A DNA stretch of 64,000 nucleotides from JAPHTQ01 sp050302275 (GTDB lineage Bacteria > Pseudomonadota > Gammaproteobacteria > Thiohalomonadales > Thiohalomonadaceae): assembly GCA_050302275.1 (NCBI GenBank), contig JBNLAT010000004.1, forward strand, positions 45,852 to 109,851. Direction: 5' to 3'. The notes under the pieces were generated by a model. That model was given only the letters and a program-made list of their open reading frames with translations, searched no databases and was not told where the DNA came from. Shown here piece after piece: positions 41,993-51,073 of the stretch. The translations under genes and the position numbers were made by a program. Every line of letters begins with the position of its first letter. The first letter of the stretch is position 1.

Positions 41993-42742
41993 ATGGAGTA
42001 CAGATCTCTATCTATAGCGGTAACTGTGGGACTTGCATTTGTACTAGCTGCTTGCGGTGGTGGTGGTAGTGGGACCACAGCACCGACGGCCAGTAATCTA
42101 ACTGGTACCTGGTATGGCAATTACGATCTATTAGGAACAGCGACGACAATAAGTGTGGTTGTGGGTAGTGGTAACAGCGTCACTTCTGTGAGCATTGGCG
42201 CTGTTGATGCTGGGCTTACCGGTTCCATAGCATTAATACAGAATAGTCTTTACGGATACACTCTTTACCAGGGTACTGCGCTGTACGATCAAGGAGGTTT
42301 TCTCGTTGATGCGGCAGCACAACATGCTGGGTTCTTATCCTCACAGGGTGACTTCGGCGTTGTTGAAAAGGGTGGCGCCGCGACAACATACGCGGATTCT
42401 GACAAGGTCGGTACCTGGTCTGGCTACACGATCCGTCTGGATGTTGGTGGAAATGTCACCGGTTACAGTACTTCGTCCGTTACCGTTGCTGCAGATGGTT
42501 CATTCACTGGTACAGATAGTACATCCGGTGCATTTCAAAGCGGCCTTGTAAACCTGTCGTTATCGGATGCCACCTACGGCACCTATACGGGCACCTTCGA
42601 TAGCACTGTAACAACCGGTGGTGATATGAAAGTCTGGATATCCCCTGACAAAATGTTCGCTGCCAGTTATGCATGTGTGTCTGGAACAACACCCGCGACG
42701 GGCTTGCATTGGTGTAACTACAGTTCCTGGGTTAAGCAATAA
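41993..42742 (+). CDS. Lipoprotein of unknown function
   Basis: The ATG at 41993 is preferred over the GTG at 41987 because of spacing from the GGGGGAG site. The lipobox VLAAC is followed by a GGGGSG linker. The mature part of about 225 residues is Gly/Ser/Thr-rich and beta-strand-like (repeated TGTWYG, GTYTGTF patterns), resembling a small beta-barrel or sandwich, with two Cys near the C-terminus. The family is not recognised. It is on the plus strand between mazG and gmhB, breaking an otherwise typical glyQS-gmhB-plsC run. Confidence 0.82.
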   Translation: MEYRSLSIAVTVGLAFVLAACGGGGSGTTAPTASNLTGTWYGNYDLLGTATTISVVVGSGNSVTSVSIGAVDAGLTGSIALIQNSLYGYTLYQGTALYDQGGFLVDAAAQHAGFLSSQGDFGVVEKGGAATTYADSDKVGTWSGYTIRLDVGGNVTGYSTSSVTVAADGSFTGTDSTSGAFQSGLVNLSLSDATYGTYTGTFDSTVTTGGDMKVWISPDKMFAASYACVSGTTPATGLHWCNYSSWVKQ

Positions 42743-42753
42743 CCAGATAACAG

Positions 42754-42785
42754 GGAGCGATCACGGATGCCGTGATCGCTCCTTT
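42754..42785. terminator. Strong hairpin terminator between convergent genes
   Basis: GGAGCGATCACGG (42754-42766) and CCGTGATCGCTCC (42770-42782) form a perfect 13-bp stem with a 3-base loop and TTT after. It lies between the stops of the lipoprotein and mazG-like genes. Confidence 0.75.
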
Positions 42786-42789
42786 AGCG

Positions 42790-43128
42790 TTAGTCGCGGA
42801 ATTCTGAGACGCGAATTCGCCCATTTATCATCTTCGATTCGCGCTGCATGATTTTGTCCATCTTCTGCCAGAAGGCTTCGTTCAGATCGAAATCGGCGGA
42901 GATGGCAGTGCCGATAAGCAGGATAAACAGGTCGGCAATCTCTTCGGCTAGTTGCTCTTTCCCTTTGCCCTTGGTGATCGCCGCACCGATCTCCCCCAAC
43001 TCCTCGGCCATTAGCGCCATACGATAGGTCAGTTCTTCCCCGCCGGTGTTTTTGAAGTCGTGCTTGTCGTGGAAGGCTTGCACAGCATCAAGCATTGCCC
43101 GGTAGGAGTCAGGGTTGCGCTCGGACAC
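42790..43128 (-). CDS. MazG-like nucleotide pyrophosphohydrolase
   Basis: A 112-residue single-domain all-alpha NTP pyrophosphohydrolase. The metal-binding helices show MAEELGEIGAAI (ExxE type) and EEIADLFILL (ExxD type). It probably hydrolyses non-canonical nucleotides. The start is 3 bp after the glyS stop, so it belongs to the glyQ-glyS transcript. It is half the length of full MazG, as is normal for this subgroup. Confidence 0.82.
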   Translation of the reverse strand: MSERNPDSYRAMLDAVQAFHDKHDFKNTGGEELTYRMALMAEELGEIGAAITKGKGKEQLAEEIADLFILLIGTAISADFDLNEAFWQKMDKIMQRESKMINGRIRVSEFRD

Positions 43129-43131
43129 AGT

Positions 43132-45207
43132 TTAGCCCTGCAGTTGCGACAGGTCGGCGACCTCCAGGAACAGGCCGCGCAGTTGTCCGAGGAGTGCCAG
43201 GCGATTGGCGCGGATCGAAGCATCTTCCGCCATAACCATCACCTGATCGAAGAAGTTATCCACTACTTCTCGCAATCCAGCCAGCTGTTTAAGTGCCGCT
43301 TGGTAGTCACGCTTGGCAAACAGCGGTGCGACCTTCTTGGCCATGGCCTCGACTTCCTTATGCAGTGCCTTTTCTGCGGCCTCCTGCAGCAGCTTGCTGT
43401 CGACCTTCTCAGGAATCGCCTCTTCGGTTTTCTTGAGGATGTTACCGATCCGTTTGTTGGCGGCAGCCAGAGACTCCGCCTCTGCCAGCTGGCGGAAGGC
43501 GGTAACGGCCTTAAGCCGTGAATCGAAGTCGAGGGGGCGGCTCGGGCGTTGGGCCAGTACTGCCTCGAAGGTATCGGGAGCAATCCCCTGCTCCTGATAG
43601 TAGGCTTTAAGACGGCCCATCATGAAGTCAAATACCTGGATAGTGACGCTATCGTTATCGAACAGGTGCTTATTGGCTTCAGTGGCCTGGTTGAGTGTTT
43701 CCAACAGATCAAGGTCCAAACCCAGTTCGATGATAATACGTAGCGCACCGAGTGCAGCACGACGCAGGGCGAAGGGATCTTTATCGCCACTAGGTACCTG
43801 ACCGATACCGAAGATACCGATCAGGGTGTCGAGTTTGTCGGCAATTGCGACAGCCTGACCGGTTTTGCTGGTAGGTAGGCCATCACCGGCAAAGCGCGGC
43901 ATGTACTGTTCGTCGAGGGCGGCAGCCACTTCGGCATGTTCACCATCGTTCACCGCGTAGTAGCGACCCATAATCCCCTGCAGTTCCGGGAACTCGCCGA
44001 CCATCTCACTCATCAGATCGCACTTGGCCAGGTTGGCGGCACGCTGTGCCAGCTTGGCATCACCGCCGATATCTGTAGCGATTTTCGCTGCCAGGGCAGC
44101 AACACGCTGCGATTTGTCGTAAACGGTGCCGAGTTTCTGTTGAAACACCACGCTTTTGAGGCTTTCGCCAAAGGCTTCCAGTTTTTGCTTACGGTCCTGA
44201 TTCCAGAAAAAGTCGGCGTCGGTGAGGCGTGGACGAATCACCCGCTCGTTACCTTCGCGCACATATTCCGGGTGACGGCTGTCGATATTGCTCAGGGTGA
44301 TGAAGTTGGGCATCAATTTCCCTTCTCCATCGACCATATGGAAATATTTTTGGTGGCCCTTCATCGCCGAGATCAAACACTCAGGCGGCACATCGAGGAA
44401 ACGCTCCTCGAAGCTGCCGAGGATCGGATAAGGCCACTCGACCAGGCCGGTGACTTCGTCGAGCAGATCCTCGTCAATGACCGCATTGCCGCCCGCCGCT
44501 TTGGCGGCGTCGATGACCTGTGTACGGATCAACTCCCGACGCTCGGCAAAATCGGCCAGCACCTTGCCGGTCTCCTTGAGGGTGGCGGCATAGGCGGACG
44601 GTTCACTGAGGCAGATCGGATCGGGATAGTGGAAACGGTGGCCCCAGGTATCACGACCAGAACGAACACTGAGAATTTCGGTGTCGATGATGTCGTCACC
44701 GAATAGCAGTACCACCCAGTGAACCGGGCGTACGAACTCAGAATCCAGATCACCCCAGCGCATCCGTTTGGGGATCGGCAGCTTGGCCAGAGAGTCATTC
44801 AGGATCGCCGGAATCAGTTCGGCGGTTGCCTGACCCTTCTGATTGCTACGGAAAACCAGCCAGTCACCCTTATCGGTCTGGATGGTTTCCAGTTGATCTG
44901 GGGTTACGCCGCAGGAGCGGGCAAAACCTTCGGTCGCCTTGGTCGGGTTGCCATTGCCATCGAAAGCAGCGGCCACGGCCGGGCCACGGCGCTCCACTTC
45001 TTTGTCGGCCTGGGCAGTGTCGAGCCCCTTAACCAGCACGGCAAGACGGCGTGGGGTGGCGAAGGATTCCATCGCAGTGAAATCGAGTTCGGCCTTTTTC
45101 AGCCCCTCTTCAATACCCGCGGTAAAGGCGTTGGAGAGTTTCAGCAATGCCTTGGGTGGCAGCTCTTCGGTGCCGATCTCGATCAGGAGGTCGCGTTTAT
45201 TACTCAT
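43132..45207 (-). CDS. glyS: Glycyl-tRNA synthetase beta subunit
   Basis: A 691-residue subunit of the alpha2beta2 synthetase. It has the family opening MSNKRDLLIEIGTEELPPKAL and WGxxxxEFVRPVHW (here GDLDSEFVRPVHWVVLLFG). The HD-type domain follows (YVREGNERVIRPRLTDADFFW), with the C-terminal anticodon-binding helices. It is directly after glyQ with one base between the genes and before the mazG-like gene. Confidence 0.97.
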   Translation of the reverse strand: MSNKRDLLIEIGTEELPPKALLKLSNAFTAGIEEGLKKAELDFTAMESFATPRRLAVLVKGLDTAQADKEVERRGPAVAAAFDGNGNPTKATEGFARSCGVTPDQLETIQTDKGDWLVFRSNQKGQATAELIPAILNDSLAKLPIPKRMRWGDLDSEFVRPVHWVVLLFGDDIIDTEILSVRSGRDTWGHRFHYPDPICLSEPSAYAATLKETGKVLADFAERRELIRTQVIDAAKAAGGNAVIDEDLLDEVTGLVEWPYPILGSFEERFLDVPPECLISAMKGHQKYFHMVDGEGKLMPNFITLSNIDSRHPEYVREGNERVIRPRLTDADFFWNQDRKQKLEAFGESLKSVVFQQKLGTVYDKSQRVAALAAKIATDIGGDAKLAQRAANLAKCDLMSEMVGEFPELQGIMGRYYAVNDGEHAEVAAALDEQYMPRFAGDGLPTSKTGQAVAIADKLDTLIGIFGIGQVPSGDKDPFALRRAALGALRIIIELGLDLDLLETLNQATEANKHLFDNDSVTIQVFDFMMGRLKAYYQEQGIAPDTFEAVLAQRPSRPLDFDSRLKAVTAFRQLAEAESLAAANKRIGNILKKTEEAIPEKVDSKLLQEAAEKALHKEVEAMAKKVAPLFAKRDYQAALKQLAGLREVVDNFFDQVMVMAEDASIRANRLALLGQLRGLFLEVADLSQLQG

Positions 45208-45208
45208 C

Positions 45209-46117
45209 TTATTCGCCCTCCTTTTTCAGCATGGGGAAGCCCAGCGTCTCGCGGGCGTCGTAGTAGGCCTGGGCCACGGCACGGGCCAGGGCGCGTACGC
45301 GCAGGATGAAGCGTTGGCGTTCGGTAACCGAAATGGCGTGGCGGGCGTCCAGTAGATTAAAGGTGTGGGATGCCTTGAGCACCTGCTCATAGGCGGGCAG
45401 CGGTAGTCCCGCCTCAATCAACTTCTGGCTCTGCTTTTCACACTGGTCGAACAGGCTGAAGTGGAAATCGACATCGGCGTGTTCGAAGTTATAGGTGGAC
45501 TGCTCCACCTCATTCTGGTGATAGACATCGCCATAGGTGATCGGGCCGTCGGGGCCATTGGTCCAGATCAGATCGAAGACGCTTTCGACCCCTTGCAGGT
45601 ACATGGCGATGCGTTCCAGGCCATAGGTGATCTCACCGGTGACCGGTTTACAATCGAGGCCACCGACCTGCTGGAAGTAGGTGAACTGGGTGACTTCCAT
45701 ACCGTTGAGCCAGACTTCCCAGCCGAGACCCCAGGCGCCAAGGGTCGGTGACTCCCAGTTATCCTCGACGAAGCGGATATCGTGCTCCAGCGGATCGATG
45801 CCGAGCATCTTCAAAGAACCGAGGTAGAGCTCCTGAATATTCAGCGGCGACGGTTTGAGGATCACCTGAAACTGGTAGTAGTGCTGCAGGCGATTGGGGT
45901 TTTCGCCGTAGCGGCCGTCAGTGGGACGACGCGAGGGCTGCACATAGGCGGTGCTCCACGGTTCCGGGCCGATGGCGCGCAGGAAAGTGGCAGGATGGAA
46001 GGTGCCTGCACCGACCTCCATATCGAGAGGTTGCAGGATCACGCAGCCCTGTTCCGCCCAGTATTGCTGCAGCGCGAAGATCAGGCCCTGAAAAGTGGAG
46101 ACGTCTACCGGTTTCAT
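45209..46117 (-). CDS. glyQ: Glycyl-tRNA synthetase alpha subunit
   Basis: A 302-residue catalytic alpha subunit of the class II glycyl-tRNA synthetase. It is highly conserved throughout: FQGLIFALQQYWAEQGCVILQP, PSRRPTDGRYGENPNRLQHYYQFQVI and GWEVWLNGMEVTQFTYFQQVGG. The length is normal. It is divergent from the MnmA-like gene; the 139-bp gap contains no obvious leader element. Confidence 0.98.
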   Translation of the reverse strand: MKPVDVSTFQGLIFALQQYWAEQGCVILQPLDMEVGAGTFHPATFLRAIGPEPWSTAYVQPSRRPTDGRYGENPNRLQHYYQFQVILKPSPLNIQELYLGSLKMLGIDPLEHDIRFVEDNWESPTLGAWGLGWEVWLNGMEVTQFTYFQQVGGLDCKPVTGEITYGLERIAMYLQGVESVFDLIWTNGPDGPITYGDVYHQNEVEQSTYNFEHADVDFHFSLFDQCEKQSQKLIEAGLPLPAYEQVLKASHTFNLLDARHAISVTERQRFILRVRALARAVAQAYYDARETLGFPMLKKEGE

Positions 46118-46256
46118 CGGTGCTCTTCTGTCATTTGCAAAGCGTGGGATTATAACGTGCGTGGCGCGCCCGATAACAGGGTTTTGCCCGATACCTGCAT
46201 CGGTTTCCGCTTTGAGGTAAAATCGCAGACCGTTTTTCGCACCTGTGTTTTCCCAT

Positions 46257-47300
46257 ATGACTCAACCAAAAAAAGCCGTGGCGCTGGTTTCCGGCGGCCT
46301 CGATTCGATGCTTGCCGTCAAAGTGATGCAGGAACAGGGCATCCATGTTGAAGGGATAAACTTCTTCACCGGTTTCTGCGTGGAAGGGCATACCCACGCT
46401 ATTCGTAAGAAAGATCAGGCCAAGCCGAAGCGCAACAATGCGCTGTGGGTGGCGGAGCAGTTGGGGATCAAGCTGCACATCATCGACATCGTTGATGAAT
46501 ACAAGGATGTGCTACTCAAGCCGAAGCACGGCTATGGCGCCAACATGAATCCCTGCCTCGACTGCAAGATCTTCATGGTGCACAAGGCGCTGGAGTGGGC
46601 AGAGAAGAAGGGCTTCGATTTTATCGTCACCGGTGAGGTAATCGGCCAGCGACCGATGTCGCAGCGCAAGGACACCATGCCAGTGGTGGCGCGTGAGTCG
46701 GGTGCCGAAGATCGCCTGTTGCGTCCCCTGTGTGCGAAGAATCTGCCGCCGACACTGCCAGAATGTGAAGGTTGGGTGGATCGGGAAAAGCTTTACGACT
46801 TCTCCGGGCGTAACCGTAAGCCGCAAATGGCGCTGGCGAGGCAACTCGGTTTTGATGAGTGGGCAACGCCTGCAGGTGGATGTTGCTTCCTCACCGACGA
46901 GGCCTATTCACGCAAGCTGGTCGACCTGTGGCAGGGGCGCGGTAACCGCGAGTACACCATGGACGATATTATGCTGCTCAAGGTGGGCCGCCATATACGT
47001 CCGGCAGAGAACTATAAGATCATCGTTAGCCGCGAGGAGGGGGAGAACAATTTCCTTAGCGGTTACAAAAAAATCTATACCCATCTGTTTGCTACTTCGC
47101 ACACGGGACCGCTGGCGCTGATCGATGGCGAGCCTACGGATGCGGATCTGGAGCAGGCGGCACGGATAGTTGCCCGTTACGGTAAAGGTCGAACCGCCGA
47201 ACAAGTGACGGTAGAGATCCACCTGCCGGGTGGAGAAACCCGAGAACTGCAGGTTGAACCTATACCACCGCAAGCAGTGAAAGAAGAGTGGATGATTTAA
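46257..47300 (+). CDS. MnmA-like PP-loop tRNA thiolation protein
   Basis: A protein of about 347 residues. The PP-loop SGGLDSMLAV near the N-terminus activates a substrate with ATP. The NPCLDC and GGCC cysteine motifs correspond in position to the catalytic cysteine pair of MnmA-type thiouridylases. The C-terminal 60 residues resemble the DUF814-type extension seen in a separate MnmA-like clade. It is followed 64 bp later by tusA, a sulfur carrier, which supports a role in tRNA or other thiolation. It is not the canonical MnmA. GTG at 46245 is an alternative start; neither start has a clear ribosome site. Confidence 0.82.
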   Translation: MTQPKKAVALVSGGLDSMLAVKVMQEQGIHVEGINFFTGFCVEGHTHAIRKKDQAKPKRNNALWVAEQLGIKLHIIDIVDEYKDVLLKPKHGYGANMNPCLDCKIFMVHKALEWAEKKGFDFIVTGEVIGQRPMSQRKDTMPVVARESGAEDRLLRPLCAKNLPPTLPECEGWVDREKLYDFSGRNRKPQMALARQLGFDEWATPAGGCCFLTDEAYSRKLVDLWQGRGNREYTMDDIMLLKVGRHIRPAENYKIIVSREEGENNFLSGYKKIYTHLFATSHTGPLALIDGEPTDADLEQAARIVARYGKGRTAEQVTVEIHLPGGETRELQVEPIPPQAVKEEWMI

Positions 47301-47364
47301 CATTACTTACTATTCGTAAGTACTAAAGGCTCGACTACCGATAACAATTAAGAGGCCACTACCC

Positions 47365-47598
47365 ATGCATTATCAACTGGATGCCCGCCGATTACTCTGT
47401 CCCATGCCGGTGATCCGCGCACAAAATAAGGTCGAAGAACTACAACCGGGTGATGTACTCGAGGTGTTTTGTACCGATCCGGGTGCGCTCAACGACATCC
47501 CTGCCTGGGCCAGGATCAATGGCCATAAAGTACTGGATCGGCGCCAGGAGGGTGATGAGGTGATAGTGACGCTCGAAGTGGGCGAGTCCCACGATTAA
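47365..47598 (+). CDS. tusA: TusA-family sulfur carrier protein
   Basis: A 77-residue TusA-fold protein. The sulfur-binding Cys is in the family motif CPMPVIRAQNKV (C13), followed by the GDVLEVFCTDPGALNDIPAW strand-loop. It accepts persulfide sulfur and passes it on. In this context the likely receiver is the PP-loop protein encoded just upstream. Confidence 0.92.
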   Translation: MHYQLDARRLLCPMPVIRAQNKVEELQPGDVLEVFCTDPGALNDIPAWARINGHKVLDRRQEGDEVIVTLEVGESHD

Positions 47599-47602
47599 AC
47601 CG

Positions 47603-48052
47603 TTACTTATGGCGGTCGTCGTAGCGTTCGAACATCTCTGTAAGTCGCTCGTGGATCTGCTGTCGCTGCTCCTTGTTCAGGCTATCGTGTAGTGCAGCAT
47701 AGGCGCGGATCACCTCCGGGGCCTTTTGTTCTACAAAACGGGTCTTTTCCCGAATCATCTTCAACGCACGTTGCTGATCGAAACGCTCCGCCTCGACCAT
47801 CTCCAAAACAGCGGCACGATTCTGCTGACGGTCCTGATAAAACTCGGTCCGGCTCCGCATGACGATGGCTACCAGCTGCTCCAGTTTTTGTCGCTGCTCG
47901 CTGGTTAGTTCCAGTTCGTCACTCACCTCCTCCGTGATCCACTGCGCCCGCTCTTCCGGTGTTTTGTGCCAGAAACCGCAGGCACTGAGTGAGCCGAGGG
48001 CAATAAAAGCGATGCCAATAAGGCCAACAATGGTCGAAGGTCGGTTTCTCAT
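47603..48052 (-). CDS. Spy/CpxP-like periplasmic lipoprotein
   Basis: A 149-residue lipoprotein (signal ending LGSLSAC, Cys25). The mature part is almost all helical and shows two LTxxQ-type motifs: LELTSEQRQKLEQL and LNKEQRQQIHERL. This is the pattern of Spy/CpxP/ZraP chaperone-like proteins. It probably acts in envelope stress or metal stress, and the cation efflux gene next door is consistent with the latter. It converges on tusA with a 4-bp gap. Confidence 0.82.
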   Translation of the reverse strand: MRNRPSTIVGLIGIAFIALGSLSACGFWHKTPEERAQWITEEVSDELELTSEQRQKLEQLVAIVMRSRTEFYQDRQQNRAAVLEMVEAERFDQQRALKMIREKTRFVEQKAPEVIRAYAALHDSLNKEQRQQIHERLTEMFERYDDRHK

Positions 48053-48212
48053 GTTCGAGTCCCTGTCATGGTTGTGAGGTGTTGCGCCGGTACAGGCGGT
48101 TGGGAAAGCACACTCTGTGCATGGCCTTGGTGAGCACGTATACTTGCTCTTCCCTGTCGTCCGCTGCAGCGGACGCCTCTCACATATATTGGGTTAATAG
48201 GCAGAATTTGCC

Positions 48213-49385
48213 ATGGGCGGACACCACCACGCTGTTGAAAATACGATGAGTCCCGACGATAACCGCTATCGGGAAATCCGCAAGGTAACCTTGATCGGTT
48301 CTGCGGTGGACCTCTCCCTGGGCGTGGTCAAAATGATCGTCGGTTTCACAGCCAACTCCCAGGCGCTGATTGCTGACGGCGTTCACTCCCTATCCGATCT
48401 GGCTACCGATTTTATGGTTCTTCTTGCCGCCAAACATGGTAGTCGCGATGCCGATGATGAGCATCCCTACGGCCATGGCCGCTTCGAAACCCTGGCAACC
48501 GTGGCGCTCGGTATTGCTTTAATTGTGGTTGCTGGGGGAATCGCCTGGGATGCTATCGAGCGGCTTTTCAATCCGGAGGAGCTGTTGCAGCCGGGTATCT
48601 GGGCATTGATGGTGGCCGGGATCTCGGTGCTGGCCAAGGAGTGGACCTACCACTACACCATGCATCTGGCGCGTAAGCTGAAGTCCAACATGCTCAAGGC
48701 AAATGCCTGGCACAGCCGTTCCGACGCCATCTCATCGGTAGTGGTCATGATCGGCGTTGGTGGGACTATGGCCGGCCTGGAATATCTCGACTCTGTAGCA
48801 GCTGTGCTGGTTGGTGCGATGATCGCCAAAATCGGGTGGGATCTGGCCTGGCAGAGTGTGCACGAGCTGGTCGATACCGCGCTGGACCCGGAGCGGGTAA
48901 AGATCATCCGCGATGAGATCATGAATGTCGGTGGGGTCCGCAAACTGCATATGCTGCGCACCCGCATGATGGGCGGTGAGGCATTGGTGGATGTGCATGT
49001 GATTGTCGATCCAAAATTAAGCGTCTCGGAAGGACACTTCATCGGTGAGACCGTACGCAAACGGCTGATCGAGGCGGTTGACGAGGTGGCCGATGTGATG
49101 GTGCACATCGATTCCGAGGACGACGAGAAGCTGAAGCCCAGCCTGAACCTGCCCGGGCGCAGCCATGTGGTAAAAAAGTTGGAAGAGTGCTGGACAGAAA
49201 TCCCGCTGGCGAGCAAGATCGAGCGCATTGTTTTGCACTATCTGGATGGCAAACTTGATGTAGAGTTGTGTTTGCCCGAGCCAGAACCCGCTGAGCATGC
49301 CGAAGTTGAAGCCTTACGTCAGGCGGCGAGCCAGGCTGAAAATGTACGTGAAGTGAGTATCTATTTTCGTTCCGCACCAAAATAG
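48213..49385 (+). CDS. Cation diffusion facilitator transporter
   Basis: A 390-residue CDF efflux protein with six helices. The metal site motifs are DGVHSLSD in TM2 and HSRSDAISS in TM5, the latter giving an H-D pair. The cytoplasmic C-terminal domain (about 225-390) is longer than usual and may be duplicated. The N-terminus begins MGGHHHAVEN, a possible metal-binding tag, although M12 (48246) is an alternative start. The metal is undetermined (Zn, Fe or Mn). Confidence 0.9.
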   Translation: MGGHHHAVENTMSPDDNRYREIRKVTLIGSAVDLSLGVVKMIVGFTANSQALIADGVHSLSDLATDFMVLLAAKHGSRDADDEHPYGHGRFETLATVALGIALIVVAGGIAWDAIERLFNPEELLQPGIWALMVAGISVLAKEWTYHYTMHLARKLKSNMLKANAWHSRSDAISSVVVMIGVGGTMAGLEYLDSVAAVLVGAMIAKIGWDLAWQSVHELVDTALDPERVKIIRDEIMNVGGVRKLHMLRTRMMGGEALVDVHVIVDPKLSVSEGHFIGETVRKRLIEAVDEVADVMVHIDSEDDEKLKPSLNLPGRSHVVKKLEECWTEIPLASKIERIVLHYLDGKLDVELCLPEPEPAEHAEVEALRQAASQAENVREVSIYFRSAPK

Positions 49386-49403
49386 GGCTTTACGGCTATT
49401 CGC

Positions 49404-49418
49404 GCACTATTATGGTGC
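49404..49418. promoter_or_regulatory. NtrC-binding box upstream of glnA
   Basis: GCACTATTATGGTGC matches the core of the NtrC consensus TGCACYAnnnTGGTGCA and is a near-perfect palindrome. It lies about 97 bp upstream of the expected start of the sigma-54 transcript. Confidence 0.65.
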
Positions 49419-49481
49419 CTAAATAGCCCTTCAAGTACAGGAAAGAAAAAATATATCCATGAACTTCAAGTAGTTACATCA

Positions 49482-49497
49482 TGGCATATTTCATGCA
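49482..49497 (+). promoter_or_regulatory. Sigma-54 promoter of glnA
   Basis: TGGCATATTTCATGCA has the invariant GG and GC of the -24/-12 element, 10 bp apart. It lies 73 bp before the glnA start with an NtrC box upstream. Confidence 0.7.
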
Positions 49498-49569
49498 CTG
49501 ATACAGCGCATTGTTTCATGCCCACTATAGGGCGCTGATTATTGTTAAAACCCAGATTGGAGGCACCGA

Positions 49570-50976
49570 ATGTCTGCTAAAGATGTACTGAAACTGATTA
49601 AGGATAGCGGAGCGAAGTTCTTCGACTTCCGTTTCACCGATACCCACGGCAAGGAACAGCACGTTACCGTGCCTGTCAGCCAGATCGATGAAGATGTATT
49701 CACCGACGGCAAGATGTTCGATGGTTCCTCCATCCAGGGCTGGAAAGGTATCAACGAATCCGACATGATTCTGATGCCCGATCCGTCCACCGCTGTGCTG
49801 GACCCGTTCTCTGACGAGCCGATGGTTAACATCACCTGCGATATCGTTGAGCCGTCCACCATGCAGGGCTACGAGCGCGACCCGCGTTCCGTTGCTCGCC
49901 GCGCTGAAGAGTATCTGAAGTCCACCGGTATCGGTGATTCCGCCCTGTTCGGCCCTGAGCCGGAATTCTTCATCTTCGACGACGTTCGTTGGGGTGCCGA
50001 CATGAGCGGTTCCTTCGTTAAAGTCGACTCCGAAGAAGCTGAGTGGAACTCCGAGAAAGTCTACGGCGACGGCAACATGGGTCACCGCCCGGGCGTTAAA
50101 GGTGGCTACTTCCCGGTTCCGCCGGTTGACTCCCTGCACGACATCCGTGGCGCGATGTGCCTGGCGATGGAAGAGATGGGCCTGGTTGTTGAGGTTCACC
50201 ACCACGAAGTAGCGACCGCCGGTCAGTGCGAAATCGGCGTTGGCGCCAACACTCTGGTGAAGAAAGCTGACGAAGTACAGACCCTGAAGTACTGCGTACA
50301 CAATGTTGCCCACAGCTACGGCAAGACGGCTACTTTCATGCCCAAGCCGCTGGTAGGTGACAACGGTTCCGGTATGCACGTGCACATGTCTATCGCTAAA
50401 GACGGTACTAACCTGTTTGCCGGTAACGAGTATGGCGGTCTGTCTGAAACCGCTCTTTACTACATCGGCGGTATCATCAAGCACGCACGTGCCCTGAACG
50501 CCTTTGCCAACTCTTCCACCAACTCCTACAAGCGTCTGGTACCCGGCTTCGAAGCCCCGGTTATGCTGGCCTACTCTGCCCGCAACCGTTCCGCTTCCAT
50601 CCGCATTCCGTTTACCAGTGCCAAAGGTCGTCGTATCGAAGTTCGCTTCGGTGACCCGACTGCCAACCCGTACCTGTGCTTCGCTGCCTACCTGATGGCT
50701 GGTCTGGATGGTATCCAGAACAAGATCCACCCGGGTGAAGCAATGGACAAGGACCTGTACGACCTGCCGGCAGAAGAGGCAGCTCAGATCCCGACTGTTT
50801 GCCACAGCTTCGATATGGCGCTGGAAGCACTGGATGCGGATCGCACCTTCCTGACCCAGGGCGGTGTGTTCACCGATGACATGATCGATGCTTTCATCAA
50901 TCTGAAGATGGATGAAGTTACCCGCATCCGTATGACCACCCATCCGGTCGAGTTCGACATGTACTACTCCTGCTAA
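49570..50976 (+). CDS. glnA: Glutamine synthetase, type I-beta
   Basis: A 468-residue GS that assimilates ammonium. Key segments are DGSSIQGWKGI, GPEPEFFIFDD, the VEVHHHEVATAGQCEIG metal and ammonium site, NGSGMHVHMS and RIPFTSAKGRRIEVR. The adenylylation site is the Tyr in LYDLPAEEA, so GlnE control is expected. A GGAGG ribosome site precedes the ATG. The promoter has NtrC and sigma-54 elements, and a strong terminator follows. The 472-codon antisense frame is a codon-bias shadow. Confidence 0.99.
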   Translation: MSAKDVLKLIKDSGAKFFDFRFTDTHGKEQHVTVPVSQIDEDVFTDGKMFDGSSIQGWKGINESDMILMPDPSTAVLDPFSDEPMVNITCDIVEPSTMQGYERDPRSVARRAEEYLKSTGIGDSALFGPEPEFFIFDDVRWGADMSGSFVKVDSEEAEWNSEKVYGDGNMGHRPGVKGGYFPVPPVDSLHDIRGAMCLAMEEMGLVVEVHHHEVATAGQCEIGVGANTLVKKADEVQTLKYCVHNVAHSYGKTATFMPKPLVGDNGSGMHVHMSIAKDGTNLFAGNEYGGLSETALYYIGGIIKHARALNAFANSSTNSYKRLVPGFEAPVMLAYSARNRSASIRIPFTSAKGRRIEVRFGDPTANPYLCFAAYLMAGLDGIQNKIHPGEAMDKDLYDLPAEEAAQIPTVCHSFDMALEALDADRTFLTQGGVFTDDMIDAFINLKMDEVTRIRMTTHPVEFDMYYSC

Positions 50977-50995
50977 GGAGCGGTCATTGCCGAAT

Positions 50996-51025
50996 AAAAA
51001 ACGCCCCGCAAGGGGCGTTTTTTTT
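50996..51025 (+). terminator. Rho-independent terminator after glnA
   Basis: ACGCCCC (51001-51007) pairs with GGGGCGT (51012-51018) around GCAA, with A5 before and T8 after. Confidence 0.92.
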
Positions 51026-51073
51026 GCCTGGAAGAAGATTGTTGTCTGCGGGAGGCTGGATTATGCTTGGTGA

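Noticed and set aside
49525..50943. 472-codon minus-strand open frame antisense to glnA
   Set aside because: It is a mirror of the strong codon bias of glnA, with no ribosome site or family.
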